Shown: piece by piece, positions 1 to 5,864 of the stretch
How the letters are laid out: every line of letters begins with the position of its first letter
Position numbering within the stretch: the first letter of the stretch is position 1
Origin: Flavobacteriales bacterium
GTDB taxonomy: Bacteria; Bacteroidota; Bacteroidia; Flavobacteriales_D; Crocinitomicaceae
Length of the DNA: 37,971 nucleotides
Direction of reading: 5' to 3'
Assembly: GCA_947462255.1 (NCBI GenBank)
Contig: CANHOA010000028.1
Coordinates: 1 to 37,971 of the forward strand
Made by a program: the position numbers and the translations under genes
The notes under the pieces: generated by a model
Told to the model about the DNA's origin: nothing
The model's input: the letters and a program-made list of their open reading frames with translations, nothing else
The model's database searches: none

Positions 1-579
1 ATGGTTTGCGTCAGAGGGTTTGAATTCAGGATTTGGTTGACCCGTTTTACTGATGGAAACCACACGACCAATAATTTTTGGAAAAACAATATTTTGTATC
101 GTTTCGCTTGAAATAGAAGTGACAATTATTGATGTGAAACTTGATTGATCCATAACTATTGTATCTCCAACTTGACAGTTAAAATCCATCAACACTTTTG
201 GATTTTGATCATTAATATCTTGATAGTACAATGCTTTTTTCTCATCAAATGAATATCTATAGTAGCCATCGATTTGTATCCAAGGCGTATTGAGTAAAAA
301 ACAAGGGCCAGTAAACAAAGAACTTGTTTCAATAGCATAGAAATATTTTTCACCAGTCTCAAAGCCAGCCTTTAGCCTCAATTTATATGTTTGATAACTC
401 TCTATTGTACCGCAACCACCATCCCAACATGTGAAATGGAAATCTAATTGTGTTTGATAATTGGTGAATTCTGAAATAAATTTTTCTTTTACTGGGATTT
501 CCTCAATTTTACTTATGCTCTCTTTCTTACACGAAAACAATACGAGGATGAGCATGAAAACTAAACTATTATATTTCAT
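1..579 (-). CDS. Putative lipoprotein, partial (runs off left edge)
   Basis: An open frame of 193 codons runs from an ATG at 579-577 to the window edge without a stop. The N-terminus MKYNSLVFMLILVLFSCKK is a short signal peptide ending in a lipobox (LFS-C17) followed by two lysines, so the product is probably an outer-membrane or periplasmic lipoprotein. The visible part contains a CWDGGCG stretch (a likely disulfide pair) and an alternating hydrophobic pattern suggesting beta-rich structure. I do not recognise the family. The gene is divergent from the polyamine gene at 783, and the 203 bp between them hold a dispersed repeat and the promoter of that gene. The C-terminus lies outside the window. 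Confidence 0.75.
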   Translation of the reverse strand, partial: MKYNSLVFMLILVLFSCKKESISKIEEIPVKEKFISEFTNYQTQLDFHFTCWDGGCGTIESYQTYKLRLKAGFETGEKYFYAIETSSLFTGPCFLLNTPWIQIDGYYRYSFDEKKALYYQDINDQNPKVLMDFNCQVGDTIVMDQSSFTSIIVTSISSETIQNIVFPKIIGRVVSISKTGQPNPEFKPSDANH

Positions 580-587
580 ATTTTTTT

Positions 588-701
588 TGTTTTTCTCCCA
601 AACGATTTATTTGATTTTTTATTCTAAAGTATTTAGCTTGAATGACTGCTTCCTTACCACAAAATCTTTTTGTCATGACTCAAATTAATAATATATGCCA
701 A
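588..701. repeat. Dispersed intergenic repeat, copy A (about 115 bp)
   Basis: This segment aligns over its whole length with 8331-8451. The shared blocks are CCAAACGATT near the start, TTTTATTC in the middle, and CAAAATCTTTTTGTCATGA then ATATATGCCAA at the end. Neither copy has a convincing reading frame. It sits between the start of the lipoprotein gene and the promoter of the speD-speE gene. Its nature (decayed mobile element or structured RNA) is unknown. Confidence 0.6.
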
Positions 702-749
702 TTGAAATCTAATTTCACTATTATTTTAGCAATAAACTATCAAATTTCG

Positions 750-757
750 TACTTTTG
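750..757 (+). promoter_or_regulatory. Bacteroidota -7 promoter element of speD-speE
   Basis: TACTTTTG matches the Bacteroidota sigma-A -7 consensus TAnnTTTG. It lies 25 bp before the ATG at 783, with a T-rich stretch about 20 bp upstream where the -33 box is expected. Confidence 0.55.
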
Positions 758-782
758 CGCCGATTTAAATCAGTAAGTAAAA

Positions 783-2072
783 ATGAATGTAGCATTAGGA
801 AATCACATTTTGGTGGAATTTATGAATTGTGATCCACACATAATGAACGATGTATTAAGCATCGAACGAGATATGGTAGGAGCAGCACAAAAAGCTGGTG
901 CAACCGTTATTAATTCAACATTTCACCATTTCTCACCATACGGAGTTTCTGGCGTTGTTGTGATTCAAGAAAGTCATTTAGCGATTCATACCTGGCCTGA
1001 ATATGGCTATGCTGCCGTTGATTTATTTACCTGTGGCGAGATGAATGCCTGGATTTCCTTTGATCATTTAAAGGAATGCTTCAAGGCGAAATCGTATTCT
1101 GCTATTGAATTAAAACGAGGTTCTTTGAACTTGCTCGAGCGCAACGATTTTGATATATCCACCATGCGATCGAAAGCGTCAGAATGGCGAAACCCAGATT
1201 TTTACACACGCAACGTTTGGTTTACAGATAAAGATGAAAATCAAGCCTTGTCCCTACGATTTACTGGAGAAGTATTTTATGATGTACAATCACCCTTTCA
1301 ACGTGTTCGCATATTGGAATCTTACAAATACGGAAAAATGCTTGCCTTAGATGATATGGTAATGACTACCGAACAAGATGAGTTTCATTACCACGAAATG
1401 ATTTCACATCCCGCCATGTTTACTCACCCAAATCCAAAAAATATATTGGTAATTGGTGGCGGCGATGGTGGTACGATTAGGGAAATCCTTCGACATGATT
1501 CTGTTGAACACGTAACGATGGTAGAAATAGATGGTGAAGTAATCAAGGCGTGTAAAGAACATCTGCCGGCTATTGCTTGTGCATTCGATCACCCAAAATT
1601 AACTTTGTTAGTAGACGATGGCATTGCCTTTTTAAAGTCTGCACAAGCGTCAAGTTACGATATCATTATTGTTGATGGTTCTGATCCCGTTGGTCCAGCA
1701 GAAGGTCTTTTTTCCGTTGAATTCTACACGAATTGTTTCAATGCATTAACAGAGAAAGGTATTCTGGTGGCGCAAGGAGAATCACCAAAGTTCAATGAAA
1801 AAGCATTTGCCGAATTAAACCATACGCTTCAAGGAATATTTGGAGTTGACAATGCCCCTGTTTCCTTGTTCTACGTTCCCACCTACCCTTCTGGCATGTG
1901 GAGTTTTCAATATGGTTTGAAAAATACAGATCATCCAAAGGAACTATCCAATGATGATTTGGTCACCAAGTTTGTAGAGGAAAATAACTTAAGATACTAC
2001 AATGCAGACATCCACAAGGGAAGTTTTGCAACCCCAAACTTTGTTAAATCACTATTAAAAGAACCTAAATAA
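783..2072 (+). CDS. Bifunctional S-adenosylmethionine decarboxylase / spermidine synthase fusion
   Basis: This 429-residue protein joins two polyamine enzymes. Residues 1 to about 125 are a bacterial class 1B AdoMet decarboxylase: the self-cleavage site is E63-S64 within [11 protein letters not shown], where Ser64 would become the pyruvoyl group, with His69 and Cys84 matching the known catalytic residues. Residues about 145-429 are spermidine synthase: GGGDGG (225-230) binds decarboxylated AdoMet, and [10 protein letters not shown] carries the catalytic Asp. The product would make decarboxylated AdoMet and use it to aminopropylate putrescine, in the cytosol. SpeD and SpeE are usually separate proteins, so the fusion is unusual although AdoMetDC-synthase fusions are known. 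The ATG at 783 gives the canonical decarboxylase N-terminus. slyD follows after 6 bp and is probably co-transcribed. Confidence 0.93.
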   Translation: MNVALGNHILVEFMNCDPHIMNDVLSIERDMVGAAQKAGATVINSTFHHFSPYGVSGVVVIQESHLAIHTWPEYGYAAVDLFTCGEMNAWISFDHLKECFKAKSYSAIELKRGSLNLLERNDFDISTMRSKASEWRNPDFYTRNVWFTDKDENQALSLRFTGEVFYDVQSPFQRVRILESYKYGKMLALDDMVMTTEQDEFHYHEMISHPAMFTHPNPKNILVIGGGDGGTIREILRHDSVEHVTMVEIDGEVIKACKEHLPAIACAFDHPKLTLLVDDGIAFLKSAQASSYDIIIVDGSDPVGPAEGLFSVEFYTNCFNALTEKGILVAQGESPKFNEKAFAELNHTLQGIFGVDNAPVSLFYVPTYPSGMWSFQYGLKNTDHPKELSNDDLVTKFVEENNLRYYNADIHKGSFATPNFVKSLLKEPK

Positions 2073-2078
2073 TATAGT

Positions 2079-2585
2079 ATGAAAATCACTCAAAATTCCG
2101 TCGTTTCATTAAAATATACCCTTGCCAATAATCAAACAGGTGAAAAAATTGAAGAGACAAACGAAAGCAACCCATTAGTTTTTCTTTATGGCGTTGGATC
2201 ATTAATTCCAGAATTTGAACAAAACCTAGATGGATTAGTAGCTAACGATACTTTTGACTTTGCGATAAAAGCAGAAAATGCATACGGAATGCCAAGCGAC
2301 GCTAATTTTGCCGTTATTCCACTGAGTGTTTTCTTCGATGAGAAAGGCGAATTTGTGGCGGAAATGTTTCCAGTTGGAGCAATGATTCCAATGAGCGATA
2401 ACGATGGGAATCACCTGCATGGAAAAGTATTGAAAGTAGATGAAGAAAACATCACCATGGACTTTAATCCACCACTTGCAGGTGTCGACTTACATTTTAT
2501 GGGAACAGTGATTGAAGTACGTGATGCATCAAAAGAAGAAATTGAACACGGTCATGTTCATGGAGCACATGGTCACCAGCACTAA
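2079..2585 (+). CDS. slyD: SlyD-type FKBP peptidyl-prolyl cis-trans isomerase
   Basis: The 168-residue protein has the SlyD layout. An FKBP half (residues 1-70, with PLVFLYGVGSLIPEFE) is interrupted by an insert-in-flap chaperone domain (about 75-125), then returns to the FKBP fold (FNPPLAG...LHFMGTVIEV). The His-rich tail (HGHVHGAHGHQH) is typical of SlyD and binds Ni or other divalent metals. It catalyses proline isomerisation and holds unfolded chains in the cytosol. It follows the polyamine gene by 6 bp, which suggests one transcript. The functional link to polyamines is unclear. Confidence 0.93.
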   Translation: MKITQNSVVSLKYTLANNQTGEKIEETNESNPLVFLYGVGSLIPEFEQNLDGLVANDTFDFAIKAENAYGMPSDANFAVIPLSVFFDEKGEFVAEMFPVGAMIPMSDNDGNHLHGKVLKVDEENITMDFNPPLAGVDLHFMGTVIEVRDASKEEIEHGHVHGAHGHQH

Positions 2586-2651
2586 TTAGATAGGAATAAA
2601 AATACCATAGATATTTTTTAGGTTTTATTTCAACTATTTAAAATAATTTTT

Positions 2652-2659
2652 TATATTTG
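2652..2659 (+). promoter_or_regulatory. -7 promoter element of tRNA-Asn
   Basis: TATATTTG fits TAnnTTTG and lies 23 bp before the 5' end of the tRNA, with an AT-rich upstream tract. Confidence 0.5.
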
Positions 2660-2682
2660 CACTCTCAATTTTTGAGGGAAAT

Positions 2683-2756
2683 TCCTCCTTAGCTCAGCTG
2701 GTTAGAGCATCTGACTGTTAATCAGAGGGTCCTTGGTTCGAGCCCAAGAGGAGGAG
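2683..2756 (+). tRNA. tRNA-Asn (anticodon GTT)
   Basis: A complete cloverleaf can be drawn by eye. Acceptor TCCTCCT pairs with AGGAGGA; the D arm is GCTC...GAGC; the anticodon stem TCTGA/TCAGA holds the loop CTGTTAA, with GTT in the anticodon position; and the T arm CTTGG/CCAAG encloses TTCGAGC. The discriminator base is G. CCA is not encoded. Three damaged copies of the same tRNA follow downstream. Confidence 0.95.
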
Positions 2757-2758
2757 CG

Positions 2759-2788
2759 AAAAGCCGGTCATTATTGATCGGCTTTTTT
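2759..2788 (+). terminator. Rho-independent terminator after tRNA-Asn
   Basis: The stem AAAAGCCG(G)TCA pairs with TGATCGGCTTTT around a TTAT loop and ends in six T residues, directly after the tRNA. Confidence 0.85.
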
Positions 2789-2795
2789 GATTTAT

Positions 2796-3104
2796 ATGAC
2801 TTATTACATTTACATTCTGTATTCCAATGATATAGACCGCTATTATGTTGGTTACTCACAAAATCCTTGGATTCGATTTGAACAACATCTCTCGAATACA
2901 TCAGATAAATATACTGGAAAGGCTAAAGATTGGATTTTAAAGGCTGTTTTTGAAGCAGCTAAAACTAAAGGCGACGCCTTGAAAATCGAAATATTTATAA
3001 AAAAACAAAAATCTAGGACGCTTATCACGCAGTTGTGTAATTTGGATTTTACACCATCAGGTTATTTAGCTCAGCTGGTTAGAGTCCCGCATGTGCGGGA
3101 TTAA
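2796..3104 (+). CDS. GIY-YIG nuclease family protein with an altered C-terminus
   Basis: The 102-residue protein starts MTYYIYILYSNDIDRYYVGYS, which carries the YIYIL...YYVGYS signature of single-domain GIY-YIG nucleases. RFEQHL and KYTGKAKDW follow, and a Lys-rich helix (ALKIEIFIKKQKSR) ends the domain near residue 85. Such small nucleases occur in many copies in Bacteroidota genomes. The last roughly 15 residues (GYLAQLVRVPHVRD) are a translation of the tRNA relic at 3066 and one inserted palindrome, which also supplies the stop. The native C-terminus has therefore been lost or overwritten. I chose the ATG at 2796, since the TTG three codons earlier lies in the terminator tail. Activity is uncertain. 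Confidence 0.7.
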   Translation: MTYYIYILYSNDIDRYYVGYSQNPWIRFEQHLSNTSDKYTGKAKDWILKAVFEAAKTKGDALKIEIFIKKQKSRTLITQLCNLDFTPSGYLAQLVRVPHVRD

Positions 3105-3164
3105 TCAGATTCCCGCACATGCGGGGTTGGTTCGAGCCCAATCCCGCACTTGCGGGAGAGGAGC
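3066..3164 (+). pseudogene. tRNA-Asn relic 1, interrupted by three palindromes
   Basis: Segments of the intact tRNA at 2683 recur in order: TTAGCTCAGCTGGTTAGAG, then TTAATCAGA, then TTGGTTCGAGCCCAA, then GAGGAGCG. Between them lie three 16-base palindromes (3085-3100, 3111-3126, 3142-3157) that replace part of the anticodon stem, the variable loop and the T-to-acceptor junction. It cannot fold as a functional tRNA-Asn because the anticodon is gone. Confidence 0.85.
3085..3157. repeat. Three short palindromes of the TCCCGCA-nn-TGCGGGA type
   Basis: The units are 3085-3100 (centre TG), 3111-3126 (centre CA; its last base is G instead of A) and 3142-3157 (centre CT). Each has 7-base arms around a 2-base centre. 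Further members are at 3639-3654, 3766-3781 (an arm variant with paired changes), 19736-19751, 37221-37238 and 37770-37788. Confidence 0.8.
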
Positions 3165-3173
3165 GAAAAATAG

Positions 3174-3202
3174 AAAGCCTTGCAGCAATGTGAGGCTTTT
3201 TT
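3174..3202 (+). terminator. Terminator hairpin after tRNA relic 1
   Basis: AAAGCCT and AGGCTTTTTT flank a 12-base loop. The same sequence recurs after relics 2 and 3, which shows that the tRNA and its terminator were duplicated together. Confidence 0.7.
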
Positions 3203-3304
3203 GTTTGTTGCATTTTTATACTCTAAAAAGATTATTACTGTTAAACAGAGCAACAAATAAAACATAGGTAAGCAATACTTATCATGGTTTTTTGTTTTAA
3301 CCAG

Positions 3305-3599
3305 ATGACTTTTACAGTATATATATATATTGCAATCAAAATCCATGAATTGTTATTACACTGGATTCACAACTGATTTAGAGCTCAGATTAGAGTTCCA
3401 CAGGAACGCTTCAAAAAATAAATTTACTGCAAAAGCAAAAGATTGGTTGGTTGTTTTTACAATGAATTGTGAATCAAAAAAGCAAGGTCTATTAATTGAA
3501 AGTCACATTAAAAAAATGAATAGTAAAGTATATATTGACAATCTAATGAGATACCCTGAAATGAGATGCAAACTATTAAAAAGATATAGTGACTGTTAA
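3305..3599 (+). pseudogene. Second GIY-YIG nuclease ORF, frameshifted in a (TA)n tract
   Basis: The ATG at 3305 begins MTFTVYIYI in one frame. The rest of the domain (LQSKSMNCYYTGFTTDLELR ... KFTAKAKDWLV ... LIESHIKKMNS) continues in another frame from about 3327. The switch falls inside the dinucleotide run at 3317-3330 (GTATATATATATAT). A one-base length change there would restore a continuous GIY-YIG protein of about 97 residues. The ORF ends reading into tRNA relic 2. It is homologous to the ORF at 2796, and both sit between tRNA-Asn copies. It may be a pseudogene or a slippage-controlled gene. Confidence 0.65.
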
Positions 3600-3661
3600 T
3601 CAGAGCAACGATAGCTATCGTAGTTGGTTCGAGCCCAATCCCGCACTTGCGGGAGAGGAGC
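3591..3661 (+). pseudogene. tRNA-Asn relic 2 with two inserted palindromes
   Basis: GACTGTTAATCAGA (still holding anticodon GTT), TTGGTTCGAGCCCAA and GAGGAGC match the intact tRNA. The 5' half is missing. ACGATAGCTATCGT (3608-3621) sits where relic 1 has a different palindrome, and TCCCGCACTTGCGGGA (3639-3654) sits at the same T-arm to acceptor junction as in relic 1. Confidence 0.8.
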
Positions 3662-3670
3662 AAAAAATAG

Positions 3671-3700
3671 AAAGCCTTGCAGCAATGTGAGGCTTTTTTT
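3671..3700 (+). terminator. Terminator hairpin after tRNA relic 2
   Basis: AAAGCCTTGC...TGAGGCTTTTTTT is nearly identical to the hairpin at 3174-3202. Confidence 0.65.
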
Positions 3701-3722
3701 ATTTAGATCGATTTGGACGAGA

Positions 3723-3765
3723 AGTTTATCCTGAGCGTAATGAAATGTAGCCGAAGGAAGTCCAA
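3723..3765. repeat. Dispersed TTTATCCTGAGC repeat
   Basis: GAAGTTTATCCTGAGCG at 3721-3737 recurs with its flank at 4080-4102 (CTTTCGACGTTTATCCTGAG) and 5458-5478 (CTTTCGAAGTTTATCCTGAG). A roughly complementary piece, GCTTCGACTAGCTCAGCGAC, lies at 4013-4032. This is an intergenic repeat with no reading frame. Confidence 0.6.
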
Positions 3766-3789
3766 TCCCACATGTGTGGGAGAGGAGCG
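3762..3789 (+). pseudogene. tRNA-Asn relic 3 (3' fragment only)
   Basis: CCAA, then the palindrome TCCCACATGTGTGGGA (3766-3781), then GAGGAGCG. This is the same junction as in relics 1 and 2, with everything 5' of it replaced by the TTTATCCTGAGC repeat. The palindrome differs from the others by G to A in one arm and the matching C to T in the other arm. Confidence 0.65.
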
Positions 3790-3797
3790 AAAAATAG

Positions 3798-3825
3798 AAA
3801 GCCTTGCAGCAACGTGTGGCTTTTT
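3798..3825 (+). terminator. Terminator hairpin after tRNA relic 3
   Basis: AAAGCCTTGCAGCAACGTGTGGCTTTTT is a diverged copy of the hairpins at 3174 and 3671. Confidence 0.55.
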
Positions 3826-3829
3826 GTGT

Positions 3830-4246
3830 TTACATGCTTTTGGCGTTTTATATTTCGCCAAAACAAGCCAAATTGATGAATTTTGGCGAATTATAACTAC
3901 TGATCAATAAACAAAACATTACCCAAATCAACTATGATGTATTTATACCAAAGTAGCATAAACCCTCAATTCATCACAGAATTGGTTCGAGAATAGACCA
4001 GCTTGGGGAGTGCTTCGACTAGCTCAGCGACCGAACTTAGCTTTCTACTTACGATTCGGACGAGAAGCCTACCCTACCCTTTCGACGTTTATCCTGAGCG
4101 AAATTCACGTGAACAAAGCATTCATATTAGCATAGCTTACTAAGTTGGAGTACTTCCCGATGGAAGATCTCACATCCTTTTGCTAAGAATATTGATTCAA
4201 TCATTTCAACAAGCCAACTAATTCAATCAATTCCTCTATTCTATCA
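3830..4246. other. Non-coding, repeat-derived stretch
   Basis: I see no credible gene here. The region holds an inverted repeat TTTTGGCG...CGCCAAAA (3838-3863) followed by a further TTTTGGCGAA, a lone TTGGTTCGAG fragment near 3982 that may be another tRNA-Asn scrap, and two pieces of the TTTATCCTGAGC repeat family. It looks like decayed mobile or duplicated DNA. Confidence 0.5.
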
Positions 4247-5243
4247 TTAAGCGGATTTCTCTTCATTTTCAAGATTAGCCAATACCTCCTCCCATTTTTG
4301 TTGGAGCAGGGCTTTGTTGGGCAGTTTTGTTTTGTAATCTGCCACCAAAGTTGGAGATAAACTTCTGTTTAAAGCATATTCTACCACCGTATCATCTTTC
4401 CCTTTGCACAACAGTATTCCTATACTTGGGTTTTCATGCGCTTTTTTTATGTCATTATCCAATGCTTCTAAATAAAAATTGAGTTGCCCCAAATGTTCAG
4501 GTTTAAAGCGTTCATTTTTTAGCTCAATGGCTACCATGCAATTTAGACTTCTGTTGTAGAACATTAAATCTACTGCAAAATCCTGATTGCCAACTTGTAA
4601 TGGATATTCTTCTCCCATGAAGGCGAAATCTCTACCAAATTCTAGTAAAAACTTGGTTATGTTTCTAGCTATTGCTTTCTGTAAATCATTTTCTTGGTGT
4701 TCCTCAGGTAGGTGTAACAACTCAAACACATAGGTGTCTTTAAATGTGTTGCTTACATCTTGTGGTAATTCTCTCGACAGTGTTGAGAGTTTTGCATCTG
4801 CCAACATAACCCTTTCATAATAAGAGCTATTTATTTGCCTTTGCAGTTCAGATTTTGACCATTTTTCTTTGATCGTCATCCTAAGGTAAAACTCTTGTTC
4901 TTGTTCCGATTCACATGTCAAGATGATTAAGTTATTTGTCCATGTTAATTCTCTCACTAGTGGTGAGAGTTTTGTGTTTTTAGCATACATTTCGTAAAAC
5001 TGCTTCATTCTCCAAATATTTTGAGCTGAGAATCCCTTTATATTAGGCTCATATTTTTGAATGTAATCTGCTAATTCTTGTACCACAGATTTACCCCCAA
5101 GCTTTTGAAAGAACTTGTTTACTGACATGTTCTCCTACATGCCAATAAAGATTAACTAATTCTTTATTTACCGCTTGGTAAGCCCTAGACTTTGCAGAAG
5201 CAATAAGAGAAGTAATTTCTGTAAACTGTTTTTGTAAATCCAT
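4247..5243 (-). pseudogene. DUF1016 (YhcG-type) PDDEXK nuclease, frameshifted at a G run
   Basis: The long open part (ATG at 5128) encodes 293 residues of a DUF1016/YhcG protein: helical N-domain (SVVQELADYIQKYEP...FSAQNIWRMKQFYE), then a PDDEXK-like core (FAFMGEEYPL, DFAVDLMFYNRSL, MVAIELKN). The family's usual N-terminus lies upstream in another frame: ATG at 5243-5241 gives MDLQKQFTEITSLIASAKS...LYWHVGEHVSKQVLSKAWG. The frames meet at five consecutive C on the plus strand (5094-5098). With four, the protein would read ...SKAWGKSVVQELA..., which is what the family has. So it is a single-base frameshift: pseudogene, phase-variable gene or sequencing error. The family is found near restriction-modification genes and is thought to be a nuclease. 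Confidence 0.8.
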
Positions 5244-5248
5244 CAGTA

Positions 5249-5345
5249 TTATTTCAATAAGTTTTCCAAAATTGATACTGCTTCAGGTGAAAAGGCCTCC
5301 CTAATCTTATCTATTTGTGATTTTATTTCCCCTGTTAGCAGTTGA
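5249..5345 (-). pseudogene. Short remnant resembling the start of a type I methylase (HsdM-like)
   Basis: This open stretch of about 32 codons ends in TAA at 5251-5249, five bases before the DUF1016 start. It encodes LLTGEIKSQIDKIREAF followed by SPEAVSILENLLK. The first part resembles HsdM N-termini (TGEIKSQIDKIWEAFW...). The second part does not continue that family, so this looks like an internal deletion joining two ends of a gene. It has no start codon. DUF1016 genes are commonly adjacent to type I restriction genes, which supports the reading, but the match is short. Confidence 0.4.
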
Positions 5346-5360
5346 GAACTTTGATTTTAA

Positions 5361-5368
5361 CAAATATA
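5361..5368 (-). promoter_or_regulatory. -7-like element upstream of the methylase remnant
   Basis: On the minus strand TATATTTG fits TAnnTTTG and precedes the remnant and the DUF1016 frame. It may be the surviving promoter of the lost operon. Confidence 0.35.
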
Positions 5369-5503
5369 CCTAATTAATCAAAGAAAAAAATCTTGTGATA
5401 AGAGCGGGGTATTTTGGCGAGAAAGATTTGTTTTCTTGACGAAAATACTACCCCACCCTTTCGAAGTTTATCCTGAGCAGTTTGGTTTAATAAAGTGGAT
5501 GAA

Positions 5504-5761
5504 TTATAATTTAATAGCTAAAGTTTTAATTCCTGAATAATTAACAAACTCACTAATAAATAATTCTAATGGAAGTTCAAAGGCTCTAGACAAACCAATA
5601 ATCCAAAATAGTGTTGGTGAAATCAACCCTCTTTCAACCCGTGAAATATATTGATAATCTAGCCCCATCCTATCTCCTAGATTTGATTGACTAAGTTTTA
5701 AATTTATCCTTTTAACTCTGACAAACTCTCCAAATATTTTGTTGAAAGCTGTTTTTTCCAT
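5504..5761 (-). CDS. XRE-family helix-turn-helix regulator
   Basis: The 85-residue protein (ATG at 5761) carries one HTH_3 domain at about residues 10-65: FGEFVRVKRINLKLSQSNLGDRMGLDYQYISRVERG, where LSQSNLGDRMG is the first helix pair and YQYISRVERG the recognition helix. It is a cytosolic DNA-binding protein with no extra sensor domain. It is divergent from the LamG gene at 5865, and the roughly 100 bp between them contain that gene's promoter, so it could regulate that gene or itself. Small XRE proteins of this type also serve restriction systems, and the DUF1016 remnants are next to it on the same strand. Confidence 0.85.
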   Translation of the reverse strand: MEKTAFNKIFGEFVRVKRINLKLSQSNLGDRMGLDYQYISRVERGLISPTLFWIIGLSRAFELPLELFISEFVNYSGIKTLAIKL

Positions 5762-5822
5762 AAGTGCCAAATTGGTAATAATGGAACTTTATTAACTAAA
5801 CACATATGTTTAATTATTTTGC

Positions 5823-5830
5823 TATCTTTG
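5823..5830 (+). promoter_or_regulatory. -7 promoter element of the LamG gene
   Basis: TATCTTTG fits TAnnTTTG and lies 34 bp before the ATG at 5865, with GTTTAATT about 18 bp further upstream as a possible -33 region. Confidence 0.45.
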
Positions 5831-5864
5831 TCAAGAAAAAACTACCTATTTAATACGATCGACT

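Noticed and set aside
461..688. Open frame of 75 codons on the plus strand
   Set aside because: It is antisense to the start of the partial lipoprotein and then runs through the repeat at 588; the lipoprotein frame has the signal peptide.
3101..3346. Open frame of 81 codons on the minus strand
   Set aside because: It covers a tRNA relic, palindromes and a terminator read backwards; no homology is recognisable.
3713..3910. Open frame of 65 codons on the plus strand
   Set aside because: It is made of the TTTATCCTGAGC repeat, tRNA relic 3 and a terminator; it has no start context and no family.
2683..4246. Insertion sequence or integrase at the tRNA-Asn locus
   Set aside because: tRNA genes are common integration sites, but no transposase or integrase ORF and no attL/attR-like direct repeat of the tRNA end with intervening phage or ICE genes is present; the copies fit local duplication.
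5797..5815. Possible XRE operator around ACATATGT between the divergent genes at 5761 and 5865
   Set aside because: It is only an 8-bp palindrome in AT-rich DNA with no second copy; too weak to list.
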